Below, in pieces: positions 23,555-34,641 of a stretch of DNA of 64,000 nt. Every line of letters begins with the position of its first letter. Position 1 is the first letter of the stretch. The DNA is from Gloeophyllum trabeum ATCC 11539. Taxonomy: Eukaryota > Basidiomycota > Agaricomycetes > Gloeophyllales > Gloeophyllaceae. The position numbers and the translations under genes are program-made. A model generated the notes under the pieces. The model saw only the letters and a program-made list of their open reading frames with translations, did no database searches and was not told the origin of the DNA. The DNA is taken from positions 3,013,089 through 3,077,088 of the forward strand of contig NW_006920411.1 in NCBI RefSeq assembly GCF_000344685.1, read 5' to 3'.

Positions 23555-24894
23555 CGCTTTGGCCGGCCCAAGGACGACGCTCTGTACCCCATCCCGATTG
23601 CGCTTCTCCAGCCTGAATTTGCACGCTTCCAGGAGGACCTCCGTTCTGCGGCCCTCGACCCGTCCCTGTCGCCGCTCGCCTGGCGCTGGGTTTGGGAGCT
23701 CTCACCCTTGTTTGACAAAGAGAGCAATCGGGAGGGGTTATTCCACGAACTCCTCGCCCCGCTGTTCGGTGAAGGGGTTGTTATTCAGAAGAAGGCCGTG
23801 AGCTCATACATGACGGACGGCGGTGTTCTGCACGCCGGTCTCCTGAGCCTCCCGACAATGCCTGTACTCATCGAGGTTAAGAATGAGACTACCGAAGGAA
23901 GCTCTGATGGCGTGTTTGAACTGCTGCTTTGCTTTAAAGAAGGGGTTCGCCTTGTTCTAAGAGAGGATGCTTACAAAGAGGCAAGGCGCACGAGGTTGCC
24001 ATCCATATTAATACTGCACAATGGTACGTTTTGTGACATTGTAGCTATACTGAGATGTTTCATGACTTTGTAGGGCCTAATATCCAAATTTACGGTGCCG
24101 TGTGGCTGGCGGAGGGGTACATCGAAGTACTCTCAGCCTCCATCCCTCTCTACTTCAGTCTGCACAACATGTGGGCGATGGAGGATCTTTTGAGATTTAT
24201 GACCGCCCTTCGACGTCTCTATCAATCCCTTGCCCTGATTTACAGGAATCCTCTCGATCACAGCGTTGATCCAGACCAAGTCGAGTTCCCATATCCTCGG
24301 TATTATCCGGCAGGTATCCACCACGACGAGGGCCTGGACTCGAAGGGCCGAGTATCCTTTTCCTACATCAAGCGTATCAGTTCCATCCGATTGGTCTTCT
24401 CCGCTCGGACTGAACACGGGGAAGATATTATTGTCAAGTTCGGAGACGGATCCTACGGGGTCGAAGGCCACCAGGCTGCCGCTCGTGCCGACCTTGCTCC
24501 CACTCTTCTCAGTCACTCGCGACTGCCTGGCAGGATGTGGATGGTCGTGATGAGTCTCTTGCCTGAGGGTTTCAAATCATGCAGTTCCTATGCGCAGCTC
24601 CCTGGTCCTTGCAAAATGGTCATCACAAAGGCTGTCACACAGTTCCATGAATTGGGGTATGTGCACGGAGACCTGCGCGATGCGAACATGTTCATGCGCG
24701 ACGGCGGAGAGGCTGGCGAGTGGAAGTGCGCACTCATTGATTTCGACTGGGCCGGCCGGCCTGGGGAGGCGACGTACCTGCCAGGCGTGTTCAATAATGA
24801 TGCTGTTTGGAGACCGCACAAGTATATGGATGGTAAGTTGATTACTGCCGATGACGATCTCCAGACCATCACGGAATTCTTTGACCGTCGTTGA
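23555..24894 (+). CDS. Restriction-nuclease-like plus kinase-like fusion, 5' end interrupted
   Basis: Two exons (intron 24024-24073), open to the stop at 24894. The N-terminal part has LFHELLAPLFGEG, then YMTDGGVL and VLIEVKNET: an acidic residue followed by E-x-K, the pattern of PD-(D/E)XK nuclease folds. The C-terminal part is kinase-like: DIIVKFGDGSYG (candidate beta-3 Lys), MWMVVMSLLPEG hinge, YVHGDLRDANMFM catalytic loop and LIDFDWAG in place of DFG. The catalytic Asp, Asn and metal-binding Asp are all present. Similar kinase domains are common in mushroom genomes, and nuclease-kinase fusions are known among Crinkler-type proteins. No ATG opens this frame; the upstream coding part is separated by the Mutator-like element. 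The present allele may be non-functional. Confidence 0.65.
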
Positions 24895-25576
24895 CTGAGC
24901 TGGAGCATCGATACGTTCCTGTTGTAGGCCTTGTGTACCTGTCTATACAAGTCCCCTTATGCATGTTGTGTGAGATGCGGACGACCATTATGAAAGTCCC
25001 TGAATCCTGGACAAGCGGAAATCGAGAGAGGATTGCAGATACCTGACATGTCGGATGTTTTGGAGAATGTGCGGTCGACGCCGTCTTGGCTTTTAGGTAT
25101 GGTTATATGTACAGCACCTTCATGAAAAGTCGAACTGGGGAAACAAGAGTTCTCAGGCCGAAATCGCTGGTCAAGGATAGACGACGGAGATGGGCCACAT
25201 ACGTACATATGGGTATATAGTTCTGGGTGATGAGGTGAGGCTCAGAGGCCTGTAAATGCCTTTGAGTCGAGGGGAGATAGGTTATATCCACTCACGACCG
25301 CCTCTGTGTATAACATTTCTACGACCTTGAGCGACGAAGTTCGTACCAGAGAGAGGATAAGGTCCGGATCGACATTGTGATGCTTCTTTCGAAACTTACG
25401 GCACCTCGCATCTTCGAACGTTCGTAATATATAGTAACTGCCTCGTGCCCGACGTGTTGCAGGCACCACGGCCGGCTCATCATGCACATTCATGTGTTCC
25501 TGCAGGACTATCAGTATTAGTATCGCGACTGGATTCCGCGCATCCATTCAGACCAGACTGCAGGCGAACCTCACCC
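24895..25576. other. Intergenic
   Basis: No supported gene. A 101-codon minus-strand frame at 25242-25547 has no family resemblance and no clear splice context. Confidence 0.4.
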
Positions 25577-26968
25577 ATGCTATACAACCCTCCTCCCAGG
25601 TCTCAGTGTAAAACTGCACACGTCACAAGTCGAGATGCAAACCCGGGTTTCTTGCCGTCCCAACGGGTTCAGGGACAGGAAGTGGTGCGCACAGCCAGGG
25701 AATTGGATTCCGTCAAGGTAAGTACCACCTCCACAATATACGTATTGCATGTTGCAGAAAGTGAATGTTCAGCTCGAGTCAGAGCTTCATTCGCTCGTAG
25801 GGCAGCTAAATCAAGAAAAGGTCAGGGCTTGTTCCATGCCATGGATTTACTCGCCGTTCTCATCGTACTGGCATGCAGACCACGAATATCGACATTCAAA
25901 CCCAGGTATCAGATCGAGAAGCAAGGATACGTACTCAAGAGGTGGGACTTTGAACGTATGGACGTATGCATGTGACCTCATGGATTCACGACTTGACAGA
26001 CATCGAATGCCTACCTGCAAGAGAAGTCCACAGCGCTCAGCTTGGCGCTCAAGCGGACCGAAGATGTGATACTGCGTAAAGACAAGGAACTGGAATCAGC
26101 CAAGCGCGCCGAGTTCAACCTCTACGGGGGATACACATCCGAGTTCCACCATGTCCCCTCTAAGTCTGCGACAGGACGTATCAATACCCGTCCGGCTGGG
26201 GCGAGAATCTCGGCGTTCTGTCAAGATGAGAGTCCGCGGAAGTATCTGAGAAGATTGGCGATGGTAAGCTCCTTTCTTATAGCTATTGCGATCGAAGAGT
26301 AACACGCACATTTCCAGATGCGGGGATCGTAAGCACGTCCTGTTCGTAGAGGGTAAAAGCCTCCGCTGACTCTTTCCTTCACCAGAACCGCGCCGCGCCT
26401 ACTGATAACCTCCACAAACCTTGTCTTCCCAGACCCGCCGTCCCTCACACGCGCGACCCTCTTCCTCGCAACGCAACGTCGGCGGTCCCAGCGGTGGTGT
26501 CCCAACGACGCCTGGACGAAGGTGCAAGAAGGTACGAGACATGAGGTAATAACGGAGAGAGACGGGGAATGGTTTTACCTCGGGACATACGTCGCCGCGG
26601 AGGAGCCTAGGATGGTCGACCCCAGGGCGTTCGTCTCCATGGCTGACGAGGTACGCACATCCATCGATCTATCTCCTGCATACAGATTTTCAGGCCGCTG
26701 ATAGGTGAGATCGGCGATATATCGTCAGACGCTCGCGGAGCCAGACGGGGCACCATTAAGCGGCATCGCGGGTATGTACGGAAGAGGCCTGCTTCGTGCT
26801 CTGAGGATAGACCTGGAGTACGCGGGATACAATGAGGAGTTGGCTAGAGAACTCGCAAGGGCCGTGAGCAAACGTCGATGCCCTCATAAGAGGAAGGGGA
26901 GGAAAAGGGGTTCGAGGCAGCTGGACGGGGCCGAGGGTGACGACACCTGGGGTTATGCGGAGGCCTGA
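25577..26968 (+). CDS. Coiled-coil protein with DUF6697-like C-terminal domain
   Basis: Seven exons, about 356 residues. Introns: 25718-25757, 25821-25878, 25942-25999, 26264-26317, 26329-26385 and 26651-26704. Exons at 25758-25820 and 25879-25941 are each exactly 21 codons and, with the next exon, encode a coiled coil (VNVQLESELHSLVGQLNQEK, then DREARIRTQE). An 11 nt microexon (26318-26328) links the coiled coil to the C-terminal domain. That domain (RWCPNDAWTKVQEG, HEVITERDGEWFYLGTY, GIAGMYGRGLLRALRIDLEY) resembles DUF6697 of basidiomycetes, which has no known function. A basic KRKGRKRGSR patch lies near the end. The start is uncertain; the exon is open further upstream. Confidence 0.65.
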
Positions 26969-27356
26969 CAAGATAAAGTCGACGAGACCCGCTGGGCGGC
27001 TCAACGATATAGAAGTGGATTACAGCGGACTGAGTATTTATCTGCTATACCGTGTTGACGTGTATCAATAGGGTCACTTAAGTAATATAATTGTATGCTT
27101 ACCTTAGAACAGTGATGGGGTGTGAAGGTACGCTGGTGCTAATACCCGTCCGAAACCTATGCAAAGAACACAATCCAGCATATAGCTTCGATGGAGGTGT
27201 AATGGAGTAGTGCAAGAGTGAGAATGGACGCATCAATAGGGGACCGGTGAGCCGCAAGCAGGAGCCAGACACATCACCGAAAGGTCATTTGTTCATCGCA
27301 CTACAAGTCATATCTCCGCGTTATACATCAGTTCTATTCTTCTCCCGGAATTCGGT
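26969..27356. other. Convergent 3' region
   Basis: 388 bp between convergent stop codons; AT-rich, presumably both 3' untranslated regions. Nothing else seen. Confidence 0.5.
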
Positions 27357-30300
27357 CTAATCAACATCGCCACCTGGTAGAGTGTGTCGTTCATCCTCGT
27401 CACTCGATTCTCCCTCTTCCTCCTGCGCAGCTGCGCCTCCCCAGAATCGACTCATGATATTCCTGATGAGACGGACGGGCATGGGCTGCGACATGATTAG
27501 GTACCCGTGCTGCATTGTATGCATTGGCGACTTACCGCCACATCGACCTCCTCATCTCCCTCTTCATCGTCATCGTCATCGTCATCGTCATCCCCTTCTT
27601 CCCGTTGCGCGACTTCTTGCTCTCCTCCACCGCCGCGATTATGTGGCTCTCCTTCCTCTGCTTCGTCCAAGAACCTCAGATCCATTTCCCCTGGCATTCC
27701 GCCCGGCATCCCCCCATCCCCTTCCGCAAACCCATCCCCGTCCATCTGCGCAACTTGTGCTAGCAGCTCCTCGACTGCGTCCTCGCCCATCTGTCCCGCT
27801 ACTTGCGCGAGCTGCACAAGACCCCCAGGGAACTGCTGCGCCAATCGCGGATTCGCATCGAACACAGCCTATTCCCCTTTCTAATCAGCGTTCATTTCCA
27901 AAATCAAGTGAAAAGCGGGGTAGGCGTACCTGGAGGTACCGCCGGACCCTGGGATCAGGCACGAGCCTCTCCACAAGTCGCTCCCTTGCGCGCCGCGACA
28001 TGCCCTCAAACCCGAACGCATCCCCCACGCCCTCAAAGAAAGTCTCATCATATTCGCTCACCCTGGTCAACGGCGGCACCGGATCGCACGCGAGCCCGCC
28101 ACCCCTGTTCACCTCTGCGGGCATGAACGCAAACAGCGTGCGATAGGCCGTGCCTGCAGAGGAAGAAGATTCCAGAACAACGAGGTGCCGGTAGACAGAG
28201 TACGCTAACGTGGGCTTGCTAAAGAGCGCGGTGAACCGGCCGAGATGAACGTTGGAGAGGGCGGATTGTGGGAGGTAGGAGAGCAAGGAAGAGGCGGTTG
28301 ATGAGAGCCAGGAGCCGTATGCGGATTCTTGTTTCCATAATGCGCCAGCGCGCTGGGCGTACAGGTGGGCAAGGAGGTGCGCGACGTCTTCTGATTGAGT
28401 TCCGCTGATTTGGTCAGGAGACAGTTATCAGAGACGGAATGAGATCAACGGCCTACGAAATTCAGTCGACCGCCTACCTAGCACCAGTATGCACCCTAAA
28501 CGCTCGATGTGCCCTGACTTCACCCGGCAGAGATATATCACCTTTATCCGCAAGCACTGGGACGACCGATGGGAACGCGAGGATCGCTTCCTTCAAAGCG
28601 GCATCGCTTCGCTCGTGTGTCTGTCAAGGGACAAAGGACGGGCACCATAAACATCAGTACGTATGTCATAAGCGCGGGAAGAGGAGGGCTTACAATGCTC
28701 TTTTCACTGTTCTCTTGCATCCTCAGTGCCAATGCCCGCGAATACATCCACCCGGGCAACACGCTAGGATCCATCCGTCCGTCTCTCCCCTTCCCACTCT
28801 TCTCAACGGTGCTGTCAGCATCTTTCTTGAAGGCGGCTACGTAAAAGAGTGTCTTTACCTTTGAATTGAAGTAATCATATACGTCCAGCAGCCACGCAGA
28901 GGAGCCCGACTTGACTGCGAGCGTATCCAGGTGCAGAAGGGCGCCATGCGGATCTGTCCAGGGGTCGAGCGAGTAGAGGAGCTTTGCGAATTCGAGGGCG
29001 GTGCGGGGACACCCGCGACGCTGGAGGTCGCTATATCATTGTTATTTAGTCGTAACAAATATAGGATCAGAAGCTAACGCCTCGACAACGAAAAACCAAA
29101 AATTGAACGAAAGGACTTACGTGATGACCCTGGCTACCGCGAGGAAGAACGGTCGGTTCTCGACACGATCGAAGTCGAGCCTACAGCTTCCGGTCGTGAA
29201 GTTGAACGAGCCAACACCGGAGAAAGCACGTTCATATGCAAACAGTGCGCGCTCCGTGAAATCTGTGGCCTGGGCATGCTCTACAAACGAATCATCGGTG
29301 AGGCGAAAGCCAACAGTAGGAGGTAAATGACCCGACTTACCATCGCGATAGCGGTAAGCTTCAGCCAGCTGTAGAAGTGTGTCGGCATGATAGGGTAGTT
29401 TGCTCAAAATCCTCCAGAATCCCTCCGGATCTGCTCCTTATGAGCAAGCGCGCATACAGCCACTTGAAGGCGAGAAACGCACCTCCTGACATGACAGTCC
29501 CTACGAATCCCTTCGTGACGCTCTTGTACCGCCTGTCATATTCGACCGTCCACCACCTCCCCTCATCTGCCTCCCCGTCTGACCACCCAAATCGCTGTCT
29601 CTTTCCCTCCACCTCCTCGACCACTAGGGAGCGGAGTGAGAGCCCTTCACGGAGTTTTGCTGGCCACCATCCATCTTTGGGTTTGACGAGGACACTGCGC
29701 ACTCTGGCTGAGAATTTGGAGGAAGGAGGTATGACTTTCGAGCCGAAGAGCTTGCGCAGCTCGGATTGCGGATCAAGGTGTGCAGGGTTAACGGCGAGGA
29801 GGGAAGAAAGGGAAGGTCTGGAGGTGGATGCGGCCGATGTGCTGACGGTTTGAAGGTCCGGATATCTGCGGTGGCGGTTGGGAGGGTGTACTAAGGAATG
29901 ATGGTCCGACGCACTTCACGGATAGCTCTGCTAGTACTTTATCCAGCTCATCCACATCTTTCTCCTTTGCTCTCGCCTTCTTTGCTGCCTTGCGGTCTTT
30001 CTTCGAAGGTACAGGGGCGGGGCTGGCTGGTGGCGGCGTAGCCTCAACCGATGGTGTAGCCTGAGGAGATTGTTCAGCGGCAGGCATCGGTTTCACTCCA
30101 CTCTTCTTTTTCTTCTTCTTGTTACTCTGCCTCGATATGACTGTCAAGGCCAGTACGCAAGCGATATACCGGCTTGTAATGCACCTTCTTGGATTTAGGG
30201 CGCGTTGCCCCTTCGTCCTCTTCACCGTCCGAACCGTTATCATCACCTTCATTGGGTTGCAAAAGCTTTCCACACAATTTATTTATCGTCCCTAAGGCGA

Positions 30301-30480
30301 TTTGGAGACAACTTGACTCACAGCAGCGAACCGCAGAGCCTGCGCCTTGGCCTTCACGTCCACCTGTGCATCAACCTCGTCCTCGTCTGAGCCTGCTTCC
30401 TGTTGCAGCTTCGATGGACCGCCTAGTGCGAAGAGTTCATCCTGTTCGCGTTGTTGTCTTTTATTCAGACGAGGCGGCAT
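27357..30480 (-). CDS. RQC1: Ribosome quality control subunit Rqc1 / TCF25 family
   Basis: Eleven exons encoding 835 residues. Introns (plus strand): 27486-27535, 27869-27929, 28405-28477, 28621-28693, 29031-29120, 29281-29340, 29437-29482, 29866-29914, 30127-30184 and 30266-30321; the frame closes exactly. The N-terminus is the conserved MPPRLNKRQQREQDEL, followed by acidic and Lys-rich disordered segments. The TCF25 domain (about residues 170-700) has LLAVNPAHLDPQSELRKLFG, LPYHADTLLQLAEAYRYRDE, ALFAYERAF, CRLDFDRVENRPFFLAV and RRGCPRTALEFAKLLYSLDP. A run of nine Asp lies near the C-terminus. Yeast Rqc1 acts with the E3 ligase Ltn1 and Rqc2 on 60S subunits that carry stalled nascent chains. 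A 33 nt segment near 28826-28858 could be mistaken for an intron but is kept as in-frame coding. Confidence 0.92.
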
Positions 30481-30611
30481 AGCGAACACAGAGTACGATG
30501 AACAATCAACCGGCTGTAGTCTTAGATGAATTCGCACTCCGTGACGTAATCATACCCTAACCTTACTGCCCGCCGCGGACCTCGGACAGATGTGAGCTTC
30601 GTTTTCGAGAC

Positions 30612-31442
30612 TCAACAGTGCACGAAGCAGTTATCTCTCATTGAAACCAGATAAGCTGGTTTCCCTCTCCTTTCCTTCTTAATGTCCACAACGATAATTC
30701 GCAGGGCACAGGCGAAAGAAAAGGAGAGGGGTGTCGCCAGTGAGCAGAAAGTATAGACAGAGCCCGAGACAGAGATACGGCCCGCGCAAAAGAGATAGGG
30801 GAGCACTAATGTCCATGAAGGCTGTTGGTGGAGCAGATGAGTAACAGGGGCTGCCCACATGCGTTGGAGCCAAGAAACTTGTAAAAAAGGAAAACAAAAG
30901 ACGTGTTCGAGAGGAAACATAATCCAGTTAGCCCACAGAAGCTGAGAAAAGAATATATACTTGGAATAGGTGTGACGTGCAGCCGGAACAGCGAACTTAG
31001 CATCAGGCGTAGCCTCCGGGTAGATACCACTGATCCATCGCCACCGAAAAGCAATCAAAGGCCTTGGGTATAGCGGAGCGAGCTGAGACTGATGAACAAA
31101 AGCAGTTATAAGAAACCATGCCCCGATGTATAGCAAGGTCGCACAATCGTGCAAGTTCAAGACCACATATGATGTCGCAGTCGAGGTGGCAGTGGCCCAT
31201 GAGAGCAGCCAGAGCGAACGGGACGAGAGCGCAATTGTACAAAACGGAGACGGGCGAGACTCAGAAAAGGGAGAGCCGAGAAAGCCTAGTGCGATCAAAT
31301 GCAGTGAAAGCAGGGCATTCATGATTTGAGAGAAGAGGGCCTCATGGTGGTTCAGCTGGAAAAGCACACGCACATCTGTCGTACAGAGCGAGGCACTTGC
31401 ACCAGATTCACTGCTCACTTCGGTGACCATGCTGTTCTCCAA
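30612..31442 (-). CDS. Hydrophobic multi-pass membrane protein, hypothetical
   Basis: Uninterrupted 276-codon frame, too long to be chance. It has four to five hydrophobic stretches (SLHLIALGFLG, LWLLSWATATSTATSYVVL, LLYIGAWFLITAFV, LWANWIMFPLEHVFCFPFLQ, SVYTFCSLATPLSFSFACAL). No family recognised. The sequence contains pyrimidine-rich GT...AG segments that could be introns, so the real product may be shorter. It begins a repeat-rich stretch that continues to about 34.4 kb, so it may belong to a decaying lineage-specific family. Confidence 0.35.
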   Translation of the reverse strand: MENSMVTEVSSESGASASLCTTDVRVLFQLNHHEALFSQIMNALLSLHLIALGFLGSPFSESRPSPFCTIALSSRSLWLLSWATATSTATSYVVLNLHDCATLLYIGAWFLITAFVHQSQLAPLYPRPLIAFRWRWISGIYPEATPDAKFAVPAARHTYSKYIFFSQLLWANWIMFPLEHVFCFPFLQVSWLQRMWAAPVTHLLHQQPSWTLVLPYLFCAGRISVSGSVYTFCSLATPLSFSFACALRIIVVDIKKERRGKPAYLVSMRDNCFVHC

Positions 31443-31560
31443 CCGGCGTCGAGAGTACTTGAAGAGGCACGAGGACTGGGACGATAAGTACCAGGGCGGT
31501 AAGGGGGAAAGATGACCAACAAAGACAGAGGAATGGGATCAGAATCCATGAGAACTGCCG

Positions 31561-31953
31561 CTAATCACAACTTGAAGATGCCACTTTGATGCAGTTGAGG
31601 TTACATACAGGTAGCCAGACAGGGAAGCCATGTTCGGATCCTGAAAGCGAGGCCGAAAGGAACAGCTGGTCTATCATATTGGCGAGGGTGAGAGCGTCCA
31701 GGAGAAGGATGGCCAGCATGCTCGCAATGCATCCATTTATGATAGGCCGAGCGAAGGGCATAGAGAAACAGCGCGTGATAGGCCATATGTACGGCGCAAC
31801 GGAACGAGTGGCATCACAGCAGACCAGCAAGGTTGAGCATCCGTGTAGCACGGATAGGCGAGGTGTTCGAAGAACCGTCTGAAGAACTCCCGCCTGAGGG
31901 CACAGTTCCGCCGTAGAGCAAGTCGACCCAGCAGGAAAGTAATGGTAAGCCAT
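31561..31953 (-). CDS. Second hydrophobic reading frame, possibly an upstream exon or relic
   Basis: A 130-codon frame with Cys-rich and hydrophobic runs (MLAILLLDALTLANMIDQLF). It lies on the same strand as, and just upstream of, the membrane-protein frame at 30612-31442, and could belong to the same gene or be a decayed paralogue. No signature. Confidence 0.2.
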   Translation of the reverse strand: MAYHYFPAGSTCSTAELCPQAGVLQTVLRTPRLSVLHGCSTLLVCCDATRSVAPYIWPITRCFSMPFARPIINGCIASMLAILLLDALTLANMIDQLFLSASLSGSEHGFPVWLPVCNLNCIKVASSSCD

Positions 31954-32039
31954 ACTCTCAGCAATTAGGAAGGAACAGAATCAAAGCGCGACAACAGAGA
32001 TAGACCGCGTAGATTTATAAGATGAATAGCCGATGATCT

Positions 32040-32880
32040 TAATGAACGTCGATCCACGAACGCACTGGTAGACGGCGGCACAGCTCAACGAGGTAAGAGG
32101 GACAACAACCGTAAGCCAGGATCGAAAGAGGGAAGGCGAATTTCGCAGAGTCCAGCGCTCGATAGATCGGAGAGGCTGGCTAGCAGAACCCATCCGTGTT
32201 TCAACGACGGTTCTCCAAAGAGCTCAGCGCTTTCACCAAGTGAGAGATACTTGCCATGTGGCAGCCCATATCGTCCCTTCTCGCGATCACCCATAACGCG
32301 CAGATGAAGGAAGATGTGCCACTCTCCCGAAGGAGAATGATACGCAAAAAATTATGGAATAGAGCATTCCGAAGAATCTCTCGATATCGGTAGTCCGCGT
32401 CGCGAAGGACGTGCGGCGATATCTAGCGCAGGGAGATGAGTCCCGTCGTACTGACTGCAATGGAGATAATGTCCGGGGAGTTGGGATGAAGAGACGTGAG
32501 GTCAAGGTAATAAGTAAAAAGCGGCCGACTAGGACGTACCAAACGTGGCAACCATGTTCATAGCTCTCAAACAGGTAGTCAGAGAGCTGTGCAAGAAAAG
32601 GCGATCAAATACCACAGAGAGGAGCGGAATATTGCCCGAGTGATGACAGTGTTGTGGAGGACTTGATCGTTGACGAGTGGTTGATGATCGACCGGCCACT
32701 TACACATTTTGACTCTGACAGTCTTGTATTGCATTCCTCGAAGTCGAGAACGAGCAGAGAGCTCATCAGGCAGCAAGAGATAATATCGAACGAAGCAGAG
32801 AGAGACATAAAAGGAAAGCTAGAGTAGATCAGACTAGGCACTTGATGAGCCGTCGTAGATGCTTGAAATCAATGCATGAG
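32040..32880 (-). repeat. Tandem duplication, copy A
   Basis: This copy matches 33080-33930 in the same orientation at an offset of about 1,037 bp. Shared blocks include ACTCTCCCG with GAGAATGAT, AAAAAATTATGG, and TTGATGAGCCGT near the end. Divergence is considerable, and minus-strand frames are hydrophobic but broken in both copies. Confidence 0.6.
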
Positions 32881-33079
32881 GAGTGTCTTAACGGGTGTTG
32901 AGGGGCGAGTACTACCACCAAAGGGTCTTGAAGAGGCTTAAGGGCCGTCAAGGGTTTCAAAGAGCCTTCAGGGACATATTGCGGGAGGGCGAAGGGTCCT
33001 GACGAGTGTGTTGAGGGCCGGCAGAGAGCCTTGAAGAGGGTTGAAGGTGCGCCTAGCGACTTGATGGGAGTGTTGAGAG

Positions 33080-33930
33080 GCAGCCGGCCAGAGAAGTACT
33101 GCCAAGCGGGGGCACAGCGAAGCGACCAAAAGGGGACAACCACCGTACGGAGACAGGGCAGAAAGAAGCACAGGCGTGTTGAACGATTTAATGCCCTCAA
33201 CGGACCGAACTCTTTAGCTGCACCCATCCGTCGGCCAACGGCGGCTCTACAAAGAGCTCAACGCTCTCATGAAAGAAGGGGGATACTCACCTCATAGCTA
33301 TCTTTACTCTCACCTCCCCGCACGCTGGCCATAAATAGAAGATGTGAAAAGATGTGACACTCTCCCGGAGGAGAATGATGTGGAAAAAATTATGGAGCAG
33401 AGTATTCCGAAGAACCTCTCGACATCGTTGGGTCCGGGTCCCGAAAGACGTACGGCGATGTCGTGTGCAGGGCAATGAGTCCCGTGGCACGAACTCCAGC
33501 TACGGATGGTGTTCTGGATCTGAATACAAGATGTTACATCAAAACGAGCAGTGGGGCGACCGACTAGAACGTACCAAACTAACTGCGCGGGCGTGGCTAT
33601 CCAGCCGGTGATGGCGCTGGCACTGCAAGAGAAACGGCGGTCAGATAGTGGACAGAGGGGCTGAATCCTTGCCCGAGTAATGACTAAATTCGTTGAAGGA
33701 CTTGATAACGTTGACGAGGGGTTTGAGGATGGGACGGTCACTCGCGGTCTTGATCATCAAACTCTTCGATTGCCTTGAAGTCCAGCACGAGCACACAGGA
33801 GACCCAGCAACAGCAACGCCAGAGATAATATTACACGAAGCAGGAACAGATATAAGAAGAAAGCTAGAAGTATACGAAACTAGACGCTTGATGAGCCGTT
33901 GGAGACACTTGAAGAAATGCTTGAAGAGTG
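33080..33930 (-). repeat. Tandem duplication, copy B
   Basis: Partner of 32040-32880. The best-preserved block is around 33355-33490, which pairs with 32318-32450. Both copies encode related minus-strand peptides (SWLTVVVPLTSLSCAAVYQ versus CLRTVVVPFWSLRCAPAWQ), so the duplicated unit probably once carried a protein-coding gene. Confidence 0.6.
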
Positions 33931-34089
33931 TCTTGAGTAGTCTTGAAGGACACCTGGTGGTCTTGAGGAGTCTTGAGGGTTCGCCTACGGCCTTGAAGAG
34001 TCTTGACACTCAATGGTGTTGAGGACAGTCCAACAGGTCTTGAACATCGACTTGAGCGAACCCAGAAGAACAGACAGTCGCCAGAGAGA

Positions 34090-34194
34090 AGCCGTCGAAG
34101 AAACTTGATGAGCCGTCGAGGAAACTTGATGAGCCGTCGAAGAAACTTGACGAGCCGTCAAAGAAACTTGACGAGCCGTCGAAGGAACTTGAAG
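34090..34194. repeat. 21-bp tandem repeat, five copies
   Basis: Five back-to-back 21-mers starting at 34090, 34111, 34132, 34153 and 34174, each beginning AGCCGTC and ending AACTTGAYG or similar, with one to three differences between neighbours. On the minus strand the unit encodes the heptapeptide RRLVKFL. The fourth copy has a change that makes a stop there. Degenerate TTGAAGAG/CTTGAGG words continue on both sides (about 32900-34400). Confidence 0.8.
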
Positions 34195-34641
34195 AGACTT
34201 GATGCGTCTTGAAGTGCCATCGAGATCCCTGAGGAGTCTTGAGGAGCGTCCGAGGGTGTTGAGGTGCGAATTTGAGGATCAGAGGGTCTTGAGCTTGAGG
34301 GAGTCGCTTGACGTCTGGCGAGGATCTTGAAGGGCGCCGGGTGGTTGGGACTTGATGTGGCTCGGCGATTGAGGTTCAAGTCGGTGGCACTTGACGCAAG
34401 ATTGAGGCCGACTTTCAGAAGACTTGAACGGCTGTTGTATGGCAAGGTCAGTACTTAATATTTTTGCGTATGCGCGATAGATTCAACTGCCTCGCCACAC
34501 GAATGGAAAAAATAAGATGTGGATGCCACTCACCTTGACGTGGCATAGACCCTTCCTATGGTCGACGAGATGAGGTAAGGTTGCAAAGCAGAGGTCAGCA
34601 AAGAAGAAGCAGGACAAGTCCGACGAGGTCGCCTGAGGGGA

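Noticed and set aside
27497..27884. Long frames on both strands with CATCGT repeats, taken at first for a microsatellite gene
   Set aside because: The repeat encodes the run of nine Asp near the C-terminus of RQC1; the plus-strand frames are shadows.
28826..28858. Possible 33 nt intron in RQC1
   Set aside because: Shorter than any other intron here and in frame without stops, so simpler as coding sequence.
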